A DNA stretch of 64,000 nucleotides, taken from DATEJJ01 sp039649115. GTDB taxonomy: Bacteria; Actinomycetota; Actinomycetes; Mycobacteriales; Micromonosporaceae. The position numbers were made by a program, and so were the translations under genes. Positions 17,745 through 26,811 of the stretch are shown here, in pieces. Under the pieces are notes generated by a model. That model was given only the letters and a program-made list of their open reading frames with translations, did not search any database and was not told the origin of the DNA. Positions within the stretch are counted from its first letter, which is position 1. Each line of letters opens with the position of its first letter. The stretch is from the NCBI GenBank assembly GCA_039649115.1, contig JBBWZQ010000040.1:35429-99428 (forward strand), read 5' to 3'.

Positions 17745-19628
17745 TCAATCGCCCGGTCGGAGCATCGGGCGCAGGGCGTCCAGCACCGCCGGATCGTCGA
17801 TTGTGGACGGCACGGGCTCGTCCCGGCCGTCCGCGATGCCGCGCATGGTACGGCGGAGGATCTTGCCGGACCGCGTCTTGGGCAGCGCCAGCACCACGGT
17901 CACCGACCGGAACGCGGCGACCGGCCCCACCCGGTCCCGCACCATCGCGATCAACTCGGCAGCCAGGACCTCCGGCTCGGTCCGCACACCCGCCTTGAGC
18001 ACGACGAACCCGCGCGGCACCTGGCCCTTGACCGGGTCGGCGACCCCGATCACGGCGCACTCGGCGACCGCCGGGTGCGCGGCCAGCACCTCCTCCATCG
18101 CGCCGGTCGACAGCCGGTGCCCGGCCACGTTGATCACGTCATCGGTCCGGCCCATCACGTACAGGTACCCGTCCTCGTCGAAGCGGCCGCCGTCGCCGGT
18201 CAGGTAACAGCCCGGGAAGGCGGACAGGTACGAGTCGACGTAGCGCTCGTCGTCCTGCCAGAGGGTGGGCAGGCAGCCGGGCGGCAGCGGCAGCCGGATG
18301 ACGATCGCGCCCTCGGTACCGGCCGGCACTTCGGCGCCGGAGCCGTCCACGACCGCGACCGCGTACCCGGGCACGGGTACCGTCGGCGAGCCGGGCTTCG
18401 TGGGCATCGGGTCCAGGCCGCGCAGGTTCGCCGCGATGGGCCAGCCGGTCTCCGTCTGCCACCAGTTGTCGACGACCGGGACGCCCAGCCGCTGCCCCGC
18501 CCAGGTGTAGGTCTCCGGGTCCAGCCGCTCGCCGGCGAGGAACAGGGTGCGCAGGCTGGACAGGTCGTGGCCGGCCACCAGCCGCCCGGACGGATCCTCC
18601 TTCTTGATCGCCCGCAGCGCGGTCGGCGCGGTGAACAGGGTGGTCACCCGGTGCTGCGCGGCCACCCGCCAGAACGCGCCCGCGTCCGGGGTACCCACCG
18701 GCTTGCCCTCGTAGAGCACGCTGGTCGCGCCGGCGAGCAGCGGCGCGTAGACGATGTACGAGTGGCCGACCACCCAGCCCACGTCGGAGGCGGCCCAGAA
18801 CACCTCGCCCGGTCCGGTGTCGAAGACGGCGGCCATCGACCAGCGCAGCGCGACGGCGTGCCCGCCGTTGTCCCGCACGACGCCCTTGGGCCGGCCGGTG
18901 GTCCCCGAGGTGTACAGGATGTACAGCGGATCGGTGGCGGCCACCGGTACGCACTCGGCGGGCTGCGCGCCGGACAGCGCCTCGTCCCAGCTCAGGTCCT
19001 GGCCGGCGAGCAGCTCGGCGGGGAGTTGCGGGCGCTGCAGCACGACGCACCGGGAGGGCTTGTGCACCGCCTCGGCGATCGCCGCGTCGAGCAGTGGCTT
19101 GTACGCGATCGTCCGGCGGGGTTCGATGCCGCACGAGGACGCCACGATCACGGTGGGCCGGGCGTCGTCGACGCGGACCGCGAGCTCGTGCGCGCCGAAG
19201 CCGCCGAAGACCACCGAGTGCACCGCACCGAGCCGGGCACAGGCGAGCATGGTGATCACGGCCTCCGGCACCATCGCCATGTACAGCAGCACCCGGTCGC
19301 CGCGGCCCACCCCGAGCCGGCGCAGCGCACCCGCCACGAGTGCCACCTGGTCGCGCAGTTCCCGGTAGGTGAAGGTGCGGACGGCACCGGCGAGCGGGCT
19401 GTCGTGCACCAGCGCCACCTGCTCGCCCCGGCCGCCGGCCACGTGCCGGTCCAGCGCGTTGTGGCAGGTGTTCAGCTCGGCGTCCGGGTACCAGCGGAAG
19501 AAGGGGGGCCGGCTGGCGTCCAGGATCCGGTCCGGCGGGCGCACCCAGTCGATCGCGGCCGCCGCGTCCCGCCAGAACCCCTCCGGGTCGGCGATGCTGC
19601 GCCGGTACTCCTCGCGGTACCAAGTCAT
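17745..19628 (-). CDS. prpE: Propionyl-CoA synthetase (PrpE-type acyl-CoA synthetase)
   Basis: 627 residues from ATG 19628 (MTWYREEY). An ANL-superfamily adenylating enzyme: YTSGTTGRPKG phosphate loop, WWQTETGWP, and the catalytic lysine in RSGKILRR near the C terminus. The segment INVAGHRLSTGAMEE is characteristic of PrpE/ACSS3 rather than acetyl-CoA synthetase (which has GHRIGTAEIE). It makes propionyl-CoA, and possibly isobutyryl- or butyryl-CoA, from the acid, ATP and CoA, fitting the IcmF encoded at 5.4-8.7 kb. Lysine acetylation of RSGK commonly controls this family. Confidence 0.85.
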   Translation of the reverse strand: MTWYREEYRRSIADPEGFWRDAAAAIDWVRPPDRILDASRPPFFRWYPDAELNTCHNALDRHVAGGRGEQVALVHDSPLAGAVRTFTYRELRDQVALVAGALRRLGVGRGDRVLLYMAMVPEAVITMLACARLGAVHSVVFGGFGAHELAVRVDDARPTVIVASSCGIEPRRTIAYKPLLDAAIAEAVHKPSRCVVLQRPQLPAELLAGQDLSWDEALSGAQPAECVPVAATDPLYILYTSGTTGRPKGVVRDNGGHAVALRWSMAAVFDTGPGEVFWAASDVGWVVGHSYIVYAPLLAGATSVLYEGKPVGTPDAGAFWRVAAQHRVTTLFTAPTALRAIKKEDPSGRLVAGHDLSSLRTLFLAGERLDPETYTWAGQRLGVPVVDNWWQTETGWPIAANLRGLDPMPTKPGSPTVPVPGYAVAVVDGSGAEVPAGTEGAIVIRLPLPPGCLPTLWQDDERYVDSYLSAFPGCYLTGDGGRFDEDGYLYVMGRTDDVINVAGHRLSTGAMEEVLAAHPAVAECAVIGVADPVKGQVPRGFVVLKAGVRTEPEVLAAELIAMVRDRVGPVAAFRSVTVVLALPKTRSGKILRRTMRGIADGRDEPVPSTIDDPAVLDALRPMLRPGD

Positions 19629-19726
19629 GCGCCCATCCTGCACGGCCGCGCTGCGCATACGCGGGTCCGGCACGGGTATCCGTCGGGTGAGCAACCATCA
19701 GCGGACCGCGGTGGGAGGCGGTTGCA

Positions 19727-20290
19727 GTGGCACGGACGAAGGAGAACGACCTCACCGGGATGACCGTCGCCGAGTTGCGCCAGGTGGCCAGGGAGCGCGG
19801 CGTGCCCGGTGGCTACCGGATGCGCAAGGAGGAACTGGTCAAGGCGATCGGCGGCGCGGGTGGCAGGCGGGCCCGCACCGGCGCGGCCGACAAGAGCCGC
19901 AACGCCGGCAGGCAGGGCGGCGGCGCCCGCCGGGGCGGCTCGAGCTCGAAGTCCCTGAAGTACTCGCAGGAGATCCGGTCGGTGGGCGACCGGCCCGAGC
20001 GGCCGGGGCGCAGCCTGGTGACCACCGACCACGAAGTGATCATGAGGTGGGCCCGGGAGCGGGGCGCCACGCCGGCGACCGTACCCGGGACCGAGCACGA
20101 CGGGCACCCGGGCGTGCTGCGCTTCGACTTCCCCGGGTACGGCGGGCGCGACCTGAAGCACGTCAGCTGGGACGAGTGGTTCGCGGCCTTCGACGGGCGG
20201 GGCCTGAACCTCATCTACCAGGAGCAGACCTCGGACGGCCGGCAGAGCAACTTCCTCCAGCTGGAGAACCCGGAGCGCGAGGACGCGTGA
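19727..20290 (+). CDS. Rho-N/SAP-like small basic protein of unknown function
   Basis: 187 residues from GTG 19727 with GGGAGG 8 bases upstream. Residues about 8-42 form a Rho-N/SAP-like helix-extended-helix module (MTVAELRQVARERGVPG..MRKEELVKAI), known to bind nucleic acid. A basic Arg/Gly/Ser linker (45-80) leads to a C-terminal region (about 95-185) with VTTDHEVIMRWARERGATPAT and DLKHVSWDEWFAAFD, seen in actinobacterial proteins of unknown role. The linker is of the disordered RNA/DNA-binding kind. Compare the ChaB-like protein at 21.5 kb, which ends in a similar module. Confidence 0.7.
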   Translation: MARTKENDLTGMTVAELRQVARERGVPGGYRMRKEELVKAIGGAGGRRARTGAADKSRNAGRQGGGARRGGSSSKSLKYSQEIRSVGDRPERPGRSLVTTDHEVIMRWARERGATPATVPGTEHDGHPGVLRFDFPGYGGRDLKHVSWDEWFAAFDGRGLNLIYQEQTSDGRQSNFLQLENPEREDA

Positions 20291-20292
20291 GG

Positions 20293-21366
20293 TCAGGGCT
20301 TGGGCGCGGGTACCCGCACCCGGGGTGACCGGGGCGACGCGAGTACCCGCGCCCACAGCTCCTGGTACCGGCCCGCCATCCGGGCCACGCCGAACTCGGC
20401 CCGGGCCCGGCGCCGGGCGCGGGTACCGAGGCTGGCCCGCAGCGCGGGATCGGCCTCCAGGACGGCCAGCGCGTCGGCGAGCGCGTCCGGGTCGTCCGGC
20501 GGGACCAGCAGCCCGCAGTCGCCGAGCACCTCGGGGATGCCGCCCACCCGGCTCGCCACGCAGGGCAGGCCGGCCAACATCGCCTCGATCAGCGCCAGGC
20601 CCAGTCCCTCGTAGCGGGACGGCTGGCAGTACACGTCGAACCCGGCGAGCAGCCCGGCCACCCGGTCGGACCGGCCGGGCAGGCGCACCCGGTCGGCGAC
20701 CCCCAGTTCGGTGGCCAGGCGTTGCAGCGCGTCCCGCTCGGCACCGGCCCCCACGATCGCGGCGCGCGCGTCCGGTACCTTGGCCAGCGCGCGCACCAGC
20801 ACGTCGTGGCCCTTGACCCGGTCCAGCCGCCCGACGCTGCCGATGAGCAGCCCGCCGCTGCCTGCTTGTCCGGCGTCCACCGGCGCCGGTACCCCATTGT
20901 GGATCACCTGCACCGAACCCCGGCCGAGCGCGTAGAAGTCCTCCACCCGGCGGGCCGCGTCGGCGCTCACCGCGACGTGCGCGTCCAGCCGCAGCGCCAG
21001 CGCGCGGGTACGCAGCCAGGTGGCGAGCCGGGTCGTCCGTACCGCCATGTGTTGCACCGCCACCACCCGCAGCCCGGGCTGGGCCAGGCCGGCCGCGAGC
21101 ATGGCCGCGCCGCCCCACGGCACCTCCAGGTTCACCTGCAGCAGGTCCGGGCGCACCCGGCGGAGCAGCCCGGCGCAGGCCACCGGCCCGCCGCCCGCCA
21201 CGTGCCGCCGCACCCCCGGCGCCGCCCCCGCGATGGTGTCCAGCACGTCCGGGCTCACCCCGCCGACGTGCAGCTCGTATCCGCCCGCGCAGCCGACCAG
21301 GTTGCCCAGCGCGACCTCGGCGCCACCGGTCGCCACCACCGCCGAGTACAAGAGGATCCGCGCCAC
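20293..21366 (-). CDS. GT4-family glycosyltransferase
   Basis: 357 residues from GTG 21366 (VARILLYSAVVATGGAEVAL). GT-B fold: N-terminal domain with the GGAE acceptor-side loop, C-terminal nucleotide-sugar domain with SVGRLDRVKGHDVLVRAL and the EX7E-like YEGLGLALIEAMLAGLPCVAS. Retaining transfer of a sugar from a nucleotide donor; acceptor unknown. No polysaccharide cluster is nearby. Its 3' end is 2 bases from that of the converging Rho-N/SAP gene. Confidence 0.85.
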   Translation of the reverse strand: MARILLYSAVVATGGAEVALGNLVGCAGGYELHVGGVSPDVLDTIAGAAPGVRRHVAGGGPVACAGLLRRVRPDLLQVNLEVPWGGAAMLAAGLAQPGLRVVAVQHMAVRTTRLATWLRTRALALRLDAHVAVSADAARRVEDFYALGRGSVQVIHNGVPAPVDAGQAGSGGLLIGSVGRLDRVKGHDVLVRALAKVPDARAAIVGAGAERDALQRLATELGVADRVRLPGRSDRVAGLLAGFDVYCQPSRYEGLGLALIEAMLAGLPCVASRVGGIPEVLGDCGLLVPPDDPDALADALAVLEADPALRASLGTRARRRARAEFGVARMAGRYQELWARVLASPRSPRVRVPAPKP

Positions 21367-21530
21367 GGCGCAGCGATACCCGGATCCGGGTGCTTCACGC
21401 GTCGGGTGCCGCGGCGGGCCACCCGGCACGGCTCGCGCAGCGTGGCGCGGTGGACCGCGGGATCCAGCCCTCGCCGTAGGTCCCGGGCTCGTCACGGGGC
21501 AGTTTAGGCAGGTGGGCGTGGGGGTAGCGA

Positions 21531-21944
21531 ATGAACATGCCTGCTCGTGAAGACCTGCCGTCGACACTGCGGCGCTCGCCGAAAGAGGCGCAGGAAACCT
21601 GGATCAAGACGCACGACTCCGCGGTACAGACCTATGGCGAGGGCGAGCGGGCACACCGCACCGCCTTCGCCGCGCTCAAGCACTCGTTCGAGAAGGTCGG
21701 CGACCACTGGGAGCCCAAGGAGCGGCGCGGGCCCAGCGACGCGCAGGCGGCCCGCGGCGGCCCGGACCGCGCGCGGCCGACCGCCGGCGGCGTGGACGCC
21801 AACGCCTCCAAGGAGCACCTGTACGAGGTGGCCGGCAAGCTGAACATCCGGGGCCGGTCGCGGATGTCCAAGTCCGAACTGGTCGAGGCCATCATGAAGG
21901 CGAACCAGCGCCAGACGACGCGCTCGCGCGAGCGCGGGCGCTGA
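21531..21944 (+). CDS. ChaB-domain protein with C-terminal Rho-N/SAP-like module
   Basis: 137 residues (a second ATG at 21537 gives MPAREDLPSTL, the usual ChaB start). Residues 1-65 are a ChaB domain (STLRRSPKEAQETWIKTHDSA); residues about 90-130 form a helix-extended-helix module (KEHLYEVAGKLNIRGRSRMSKSELVEAI). ChaB was named as a cation transport regulator in E. coli, but the role in actinobacteria is unclear. Starts an apparent run with DUF72 (5-base gap) and topoisomerase IB. Confidence 0.8.
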   Translation: MNMPAREDLPSTLRRSPKEAQETWIKTHDSAVQTYGEGERAHRTAFAALKHSFEKVGDHWEPKERRGPSDAQAARGGPDRARPTAGGVDANASKEHLYEVAGKLNIRGRSRMSKSELVEAIMKANQRQTTRSRERGR

Positions 21945-21949
21945 CCCGC

Positions 21950-22711
21950 GTGCTCGTCATCGGTACCTCCGGCTGGCAGTACCGGGACTGGCGGGGCCCG
22001 GTGTACCCGGTGGAGGTACCGCAGCGCGCGTGGCTGGAGTGCTACGCGGAGCGCTTCGCGACCGTCGAGGTGAACAACGCGTTCTACCGGCTGCCCGAGC
22101 GGGACACGTTCACGCGGTGGCGGGAGCGCACGCCGCCCGACTTCACCGTCGCGGTGAAGATGAGCCGGTACCTCACGCACATCAAGCGGTTGCGCGAACC
22201 CGCCGAGCCGGTGGCCCGGTTCCTCGACCGGGTGGCGGGCCTCGGCGACAAGCTGGGGCCTGTCCTGCTGCAGTTGCCACCGACGCTGACCGCCTCGGCG
22301 AGCCTGCTGGACGAGGTGCTCTCCCTGTTCCCCCGCGCGGTGCGGGTGGCGGTCGAGCCGCGGCACGCGTCGTGGTGGGTGCCGGAGGTGCGCGCCGTCC
22401 TGGAACGCCACGGCGCCGCGCTGTGCTGGGCCGACCGGCGCGCCCGACCGGTGACCCCGCTGTGGCGGACCGCCGGCTTCGGGTACCTGCGGATGCACGA
22501 GGGCCGGGCCACGCCGCGACCCCGGTACGGGCGGCGCGCGCTGGCCTCCTGGCTGGACCGGATCGCCCGGCATTTCACCGGCGAGCCGGTCTACGTGTAC
22601 TTCAACAACGACCCGGGCGGCGCGGCCGTGGCCGACGCCGTGGCGCTCGCCACCGAGGCCGGGCGGCGCGGCATCCCGGCCAGTCGGGTGGGCGTCACCG
22701 CCCCGGTGTAA
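21950..22711 (+). CDS. DUF72 (YecE-like) protein
   Basis: 253 residues, GTG start 5 bases after the ChaB-like gene. A TIM-barrel family with landmarks IGTSGWQYRDWRG at the start, EVNNAFYRLP, and YFNNDPGG near the end. Biochemical role unknown. Close spacing suggests cotranscription with the ChaB-like protein and possibly topoisomerase IB. Confidence 0.85.
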   Translation: MLVIGTSGWQYRDWRGPVYPVEVPQRAWLECYAERFATVEVNNAFYRLPERDTFTRWRERTPPDFTVAVKMSRYLTHIKRLREPAEPVARFLDRVAGLGDKLGPVLLQLPPTLTASASLLDEVLSLFPRAVRVAVEPRHASWWVPEVRAVLERHGAALCWADRRARPVTPLWRTAGFGYLRMHEGRATPRPRYGRRALASWLDRIARHFTGEPVYVYFNNDPGGAAVADAVALATEAGRRGIPASRVGVTAPV

Positions 22712-22739
22712 CGGCGTTGCGGCCGGGTACACGGCGCGC

Positions 22740-23717
22740 GTGAGACTCCGGCGCAGCAATCCCACCGCCCCCGGGTACGGCAGACGCAGGCGGGGCCGTG
22801 GTTTCAGCTACCAGGACACGACCGGCGCGCCGCTGCGCGACCCGCAAGACGTGCGGCGCATCCAGGCGCTGCGGATCCCGCCCGCGTGGCGGGGCGTGTG
22901 GATCTGCCCGGACCCCAGCGGGCACATCCAGGCGACCGGTACCGACGCGGCGGGCCGGCGCCAGTACCTCTACCACCCGGACTGGCGCCGCCGCCGGGAC
23001 CGCCGCAAGTTCGAGCACGTGCTGGAGATCGCCGGGCGGCTGCCCCGGCTGCGCCGGGTGCTGCGCTCGCACCTGTCCGACCCGGGACTGTCCCGCCGGC
23101 GGGTACTGGCCGCCGCGGTACGCCTGATCGACCTGGGTCTGTTCCGGGTCGGCAACGACCAGTACGCGAACGCCTCCTACGGGCTCAGCACGCTGCGGGC
23201 CGAGCACGTCCGGGTCGGTACCGACGGAGCGCACTTCCGCTACCGCGCCAAGGGTGGCATCGAGCGGGAGGTCACCGTCCGGGACCGGCAGGTGGTGGCG
23301 GTCCTGCGCGCGCTGCGCTCCCGCCGGCGGGGCCGGGCCCGGCTGCTGGCGTACCGCTCCCGCACCGGCTGGCACGAGGTGCACAGCGACGACATCAACG
23401 AGTACCTGCGGGAGGTGGCCGGCTGCGCGATGACGGCCAAGGACTTCCGCACCTGGCACGCCACGGTACTGGCGGCGGTGGCGCTGGCGCGGGTGCCCGA
23501 CCAGGGTCGCCGGTCGCGTACGAGCCTGCGGCGCAGCGTCGCCGGTGCGATGCGCGAGGTGTCGAGCGAGCTGGGCAACACCGCGGCGGTGGTGCGATCG
23601 TCCTATGTGGACCCGCGGGTGCTGGACAAGTTCGGCGAGGGCCAGACGATACCGGAGTCGATCCAGGAGCCCGGCCCGAGCGCCGAACGCGCGGTCCTCG
23701 ACCTGCTGGCGGACTGA
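22740..23717 (+). CDS. DNA topoisomerase IB (poxvirus/bacterial type)
   Basis: 325 residues from GTG 22740. Nicks one DNA strand and relaxes supercoils through a 3'-phosphotyrosine. The expected catalytic set is visible: Arg in FRVGNDQYA, Lys in RYRAKGG, Arg in KDFRTWHAT, the HxxR-like position within RRSVAGAMREVSSELGNT, and the nucleophile Tyr in VRSSYVDPRVLD. Small type IB enzymes of about 330 residues are common in actinobacteria. Ends in a strong bidirectional hairpin. Confidence 0.9.
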   Translation: MRLRRSNPTAPGYGRRRRGRGFSYQDTTGAPLRDPQDVRRIQALRIPPAWRGVWICPDPSGHIQATGTDAAGRRQYLYHPDWRRRRDRRKFEHVLEIAGRLPRLRRVLRSHLSDPGLSRRRVLAAAVRLIDLGLFRVGNDQYANASYGLSTLRAEHVRVGTDGAHFRYRAKGGIEREVTVRDRQVVAVLRALRSRRRGRARLLAYRSRTGWHEVHSDDINEYLREVAGCAMTAKDFRTWHATVLAAVALARVPDQGRRSRTSLRRSVAGAMREVSSELGNTAAVVRSSYVDPRVLDKFGEGQTIPESIQEPGPSAERAVLDLLAD

Positions 23718-23776
23718 GCCGGGCACGAGTCGGGGCGGCACCGCACACGTGCGGTGCCGCCCGAGCCCGGACTCAG
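23713..23776. terminator. Bidirectional terminator
   Basis: A perfect 13-bp stem (23733-23745 with 23750-23762, loop CACG) nested in outer arms CTGAG-CCGGGC / GCCCGG-A-CTCAG. It lies between the convergent topoisomerase gene and the small membrane gene and overlaps both stop regions. Confidence 0.75.
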
Positions 23777-24192
23777 CGCTCGCGCACCGGCGGAACCGTC
23801 GCCTCGACCAGGGTCACCGGTCCGGCGAGGTCCACCGCGCTCACTTCCTCCAGCGCCAGCGGGTCCTGCGCCTCGCCCACCAGGGCGCGGCGCGCCGCCG
23901 CCCCGGCCATCAGGCCGGCCACGGCGCCGGCCGCGACCGCACCGGCGATCCACAGCCACGGCATCGGGGACCGCTTTCCGGCCAGCGCGTCGCGCGTCGC
24001 CTTGGCCCGCCAGCGCGCCTCGCCGGCTGCCGCGCCGACCCGGCCACTGGCTCCGTCGGCCATGTCCCAGGTGCGCCGGCGCACCGACCGGGCGGTACCC
24101 GCCACCTGGCCCAGTGCGTCGACCAACTCATCCCAGGCCGCGTTCGCCGCGCGTTCCGCCTCGCGGGTACGGCCTGACCAGCCCCTGCCCAC
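23773..24192 (-). CDS. Small single-pass membrane protein of unknown function
   Basis: 139 residues from GTG 24192 (AGGAGG 7-8 bases upstream decides the start). A charged helical N-terminal half (REAERAANAAWDELVDAL, then TWDMADGASGRVG) leads to one hydrophobic segment (about 87-107, WLWIAGAVAAGAVAGLMAG) and a short C-terminal tail. I do not recognise the family. Confidence 0.65.
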   Translation of the reverse strand: MGRGWSGRTREAERAANAAWDELVDALGQVAGTARSVRRRTWDMADGASGRVGAAAGEARWRAKATRDALAGKRSPMPWLWIAGAVAAGAVAGLMAGAAARRALVGEAQDPLALEEVSAVDLAGPVTLVEATVPPVRER

Positions 24193-24369
24193 AGTGCCAC
24201 CTCCTGCGTTGCTGGCGTGCTCCCAGGTGCTCCACCGCACAGTGCCCAGCTCACCGGCGCGGCAAACGGTGCGGAGGTCGCGGTGGGTGAGCAGGGGCGG
24301 CAGGGGCAGGTGTGAAAGCCGGGAGGGCTGGGTACCTGGGCCTGGTCAGGTCAGGAGGAGGTGTGTGCA

Positions 24370-24897
24370 ATGGTCAGGAACCTGCTCAGTCGGGACCGCC
24401 GAACCACCGGAGCGGATGACACGACAGTCGACAAGACGGCCGTCGGCAACACGACCACGGTCGATGAGCGGGACAGGCGGGTCGTACGGACGAGAGAACC
24501 CGTCCGCACGCGGGAACCGGTCACCGAGCCCATCGATACCGAACCGACCCGCGAGTCACCGCCGCGCTGGGTCCGTACCAGCACGTTCGCCACGCTCGGT
24601 CTGATCATCGGGCTGGCGGCCCTGTTCGCCACGCTCACCGGCCTGCTCGCCGCGGTCGGCGTGGCGCTGGGCGTCGTCGGCGGCGCGATCGCCGCGGGCG
24701 GCCTGGTCGGCGCGAGCCGGCGCGGCGTCACCGGGCACGGCGTGGCCATGCTCGGGCTGGCCTGCAGCCTGGTCGCGATCGTCCTGGGCGTGCTCGCCAT
24801 CAGCGGCAACCTGTCATGGCTGGACAGCAAGACCGACGAGGTGGCCCGGCTGCGCGACTGGCTCAACGCCCACATCGCCTGGTTCAAGCACTGGTGA
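24370..24897 (+). CDS. Two-pass membrane protein with charged N-terminal tail
   Basis: 175 residues from ATG 24370; AGGAGGAGG ends 9 bases upstream, which excludes the in-frame GTG at 24361. The N-terminal 65 residues are hydrophilic with a short repeat (RTREPV twice). Two hydrophobic helices follow (about 76-110 and 120-150), then an amphipathic charged C terminus (DSKTDEVARLRDWLNAHIAWF). Function unknown; a DUF4190-like membrane hairpin is one possibility. Confidence 0.65.
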   Translation: MVRNLLSRDRRTTGADDTTVDKTAVGNTTTVDERDRRVVRTREPVRTREPVTEPIDTEPTRESPPRWVRTSTFATLGLIIGLAALFATLTGLLAAVGVALGVVGGAIAAGGLVGASRRGVTGHGVAMLGLACSLVAIVLGVLAISGNLSWLDSKTDEVARLRDWLNAHIAWFKHW

Positions 24898-24933
24898 GCA
24901 GCTAACCGTTGGTGAAGTCCCTCCCCAAGGAAA

Positions 24934-24965
24934 GGTGATGGGCCGGCCCGTGCCGGCCCATCACC
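24934..24965. terminator. Bidirectional hairpin terminator
   Basis: A perfect 14-bp stem (24934-24947 with 24952-24965) around a CCGT loop, between convergent genes. The rest of the 285-base gap (24898-25182) shows nothing else I can support. Confidence 0.75.
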
Positions 24966-25182
24966 GCGTTGCGGGGTCGATGCCGGGTCGATGCCGCCGG
25001 CCACTGGTAACCCCGGCGGTAAGGCCGGCGGTAGGCAGCACGCCGCACTGTATTGACGGCTCGGCATCGGCGTGTGAGCAATGGCGACTCCGGTCGCATC
25101 GGGGGCACACCGCCAGAGTCCGGAAGTCTTGGGGGGAAGGGCACCAGGATGGCGGCGGTGCCATTCCCACCAAGATCGGATC

Positions 25183-25998
25183 TCACCGGGCCAGGCGGCC
25201 CAGCAGGGCGGACGAGACTCCGATCCCGAGCGCGGCCACCCCCACAAGCACGGCGAAGTCCAGCGGGAGCCGCGCGCTCGCCCCGATGAGCAGCCCGCGC
25301 AGCGCCTCCACCTCGTAGCTCAGCGGGTTCACATGGTTGAGCACGCGCAGCCAGGTCGGCATGATCGCGATCGGGTACAGGGCGTTGGACCCGAAGAACA
25401 GCGGCATGGTGATCGCCTGCCCGATGCCCAGCAACCGGTCCCGCTTGAGCACCAGCCCGGCGATGGTGATCGAGAGGCAGCAGAAGAAGCTGGAGCCCAG
25501 GACCAGCGCCACCGCCGCTGCGGCGAGCTTGAGCGGGTTGGCGGTCAGGCCGACGCCGAGCACGGCCGCCAGGATCAGCACGGTGAGGCCCTGGATCACC
25601 GACCGCAGGCCGGCCGCGAACGCCTTGCCGGCCACCAGAGCCGCGCGGGGCGTGGGGGTGACCATCAGCTTCGCCAGCACACCGGCATCCCGCTCCCAGA
25701 TGATCTGGATGCCGTAGAAGATCGATACGAACAGCGCGGACTGGGCCAGGATGCCCGGCGCGAGGAAGTCCAGGTAAGGCACGTTTCCGGTGGGGATGGC
25801 CCGGATCCGGCTGAACGTCTCGCCGAAGATGAGCAGCCAGAGGGCCGGCTGTATCGCCCGGGTGATCAGCTCCGTCCGGTCGCGGCGCAGCTTCTGCAGC
25901 TCGACCAGGCACATCGTGCCGACCCTGGACAGTGCCAGGCGCGCGGCGAGCAGCGGATCAACCCACCCGGCGCGCCGTACGGCGGGCGACTCGGACAT
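25183..25998 (-). CDS. ABC-2 type exporter permease (DrrB-like)
   Basis: 271 residues with six predicted membrane helices and the ABC-2 permease pattern (GILAQSALFVSIFYGIQIIWERDAG, then LNHVNPLSYEVEALRGLL before the last helices). Pairs with the upstream ATPase, whose gene overlaps this start by 41 bases, indicating coupled translation. Likely exports a hydrophobic small molecule or drug; substrate unknown. Confidence 0.88.
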   Translation of the reverse strand: MSESPAVRRAGWVDPLLAARLALSRVGTMCLVELQKLRRDRTELITRAIQPALWLLIFGETFSRIRAIPTGNVPYLDFLAPGILAQSALFVSIFYGIQIIWERDAGVLAKLMVTPTPRAALVAGKAFAAGLRSVIQGLTVLILAAVLGVGLTANPLKLAAAAVALVLGSSFFCCLSITIAGLVLKRDRLLGIGQAITMPLFFGSNALYPIAIMPTWLRVLNHVNPLSYEVEALRGLLIGASARLPLDFAVLVGVAALGIGVSSALLGRLAR

Positions 25999-26767
25999 CG
26001 CGGAACGCTCCTTCCTCCAGCTCCTCGTGCGTGTACGAGCGGAAGACGTCGTCGAGGCTGTCGCCGGCCCCGCCCAGGCTCGCGATCAGCTCGGCCGGCG
26101 TGCCGAGCGCCCGGATCCGGCCCCGGTGCATCAGCGCGACCCGGTCGCAGTTCTGTTCGGCCTCTTCCATGTAGTGCGTCGTGACCAGGACCGTCATGCC
26201 GGTGTCGGCCCGTACCGCGGCGATCCGGTCCCAGACGCCCGAGCGGGCCACCGGGTCCAGCCCGATCGTCGGCTCGTCGAGGATCAGCAGCCGGGGCGAG
26301 CTGACCAGCGCCTGGGCCAGCTCCAGCCGGCGCACCATGCCGCCGGAGTAGGTGCTCGCGGTGCGGTCGGCCGCCTCGGCCAGCCCCATCACCTCGATCG
26401 CCTCCTCGGTGCGGGCGCGGCGCTGCTTGCGGGGCACGTCGTACAGCCGCGCGAAGAGGGTCACGTTCTCCCGGCCGGTGAGCGAACCGTCGGCGGAGAG
26501 CAGTTGCGGCACGTACCCGATGATCCGGCGCACGGCCATCTTGCGGACGGCCACGTCGAGGCCGAGGACGGCGATCGTGCCCGCCGGTACCGGCAGCAGC
26601 GTGGTGATGGCCCGGATGGTCGTGGTCTTGCCGGCTCCGTTCGGGCCGAGCAGCCCGAAGATCTCACCCGGCCGGACCGTCAGGTCCACCCCGTCCACCG
26701 CGACGGTGTCGCCGAAGGCGTGCCGCAGCCGGGTGATCCGCAGCGCGTCGGTTTCTGTGCTGGTCAT
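25958..26767 (-). CDS. ABC exporter ATP-binding protein (DrrA-like)
   Basis: 269 residues from ATG 26767. Walker A GPNGAGKTT, Q-loop YVPQ, signature YSGGM (LSGGQ variant, common in DrrA-type exporters), Walker B LLILDEPTIGLD and H-loop TTHYMEEAE. The long C-terminal extension after the H-loop (DDVFRSYTHEELEE) is usual for DrrA. Second gene of the operon MarR-ATPase-permease. Confidence 0.9.
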   Translation of the reverse strand: MTSTETDALRITRLRHAFGDTVAVDGVDLTVRPGEIFGLLGPNGAGKTTTIRAITTLLPVPAGTIAVLGLDVAVRKMAVRRIIGYVPQLLSADGSLTGRENVTLFARLYDVPRKQRRARTEEAIEVMGLAEAADRTASTYSGGMVRRLELAQALVSSPRLLILDEPTIGLDPVARSGVWDRIAAVRADTGMTVLVTTHYMEEAEQNCDRVALMHRGRIRALGTPAELIASLGGAGDSLDDVFRSYTHEELEEGAFRDVRVARRTARRVG

Positions 26768-26811
26768 GCCTCCTCCTCGCTTGCCGGCTGAGCCCTCACG
26801 CGAGCGCTCGG

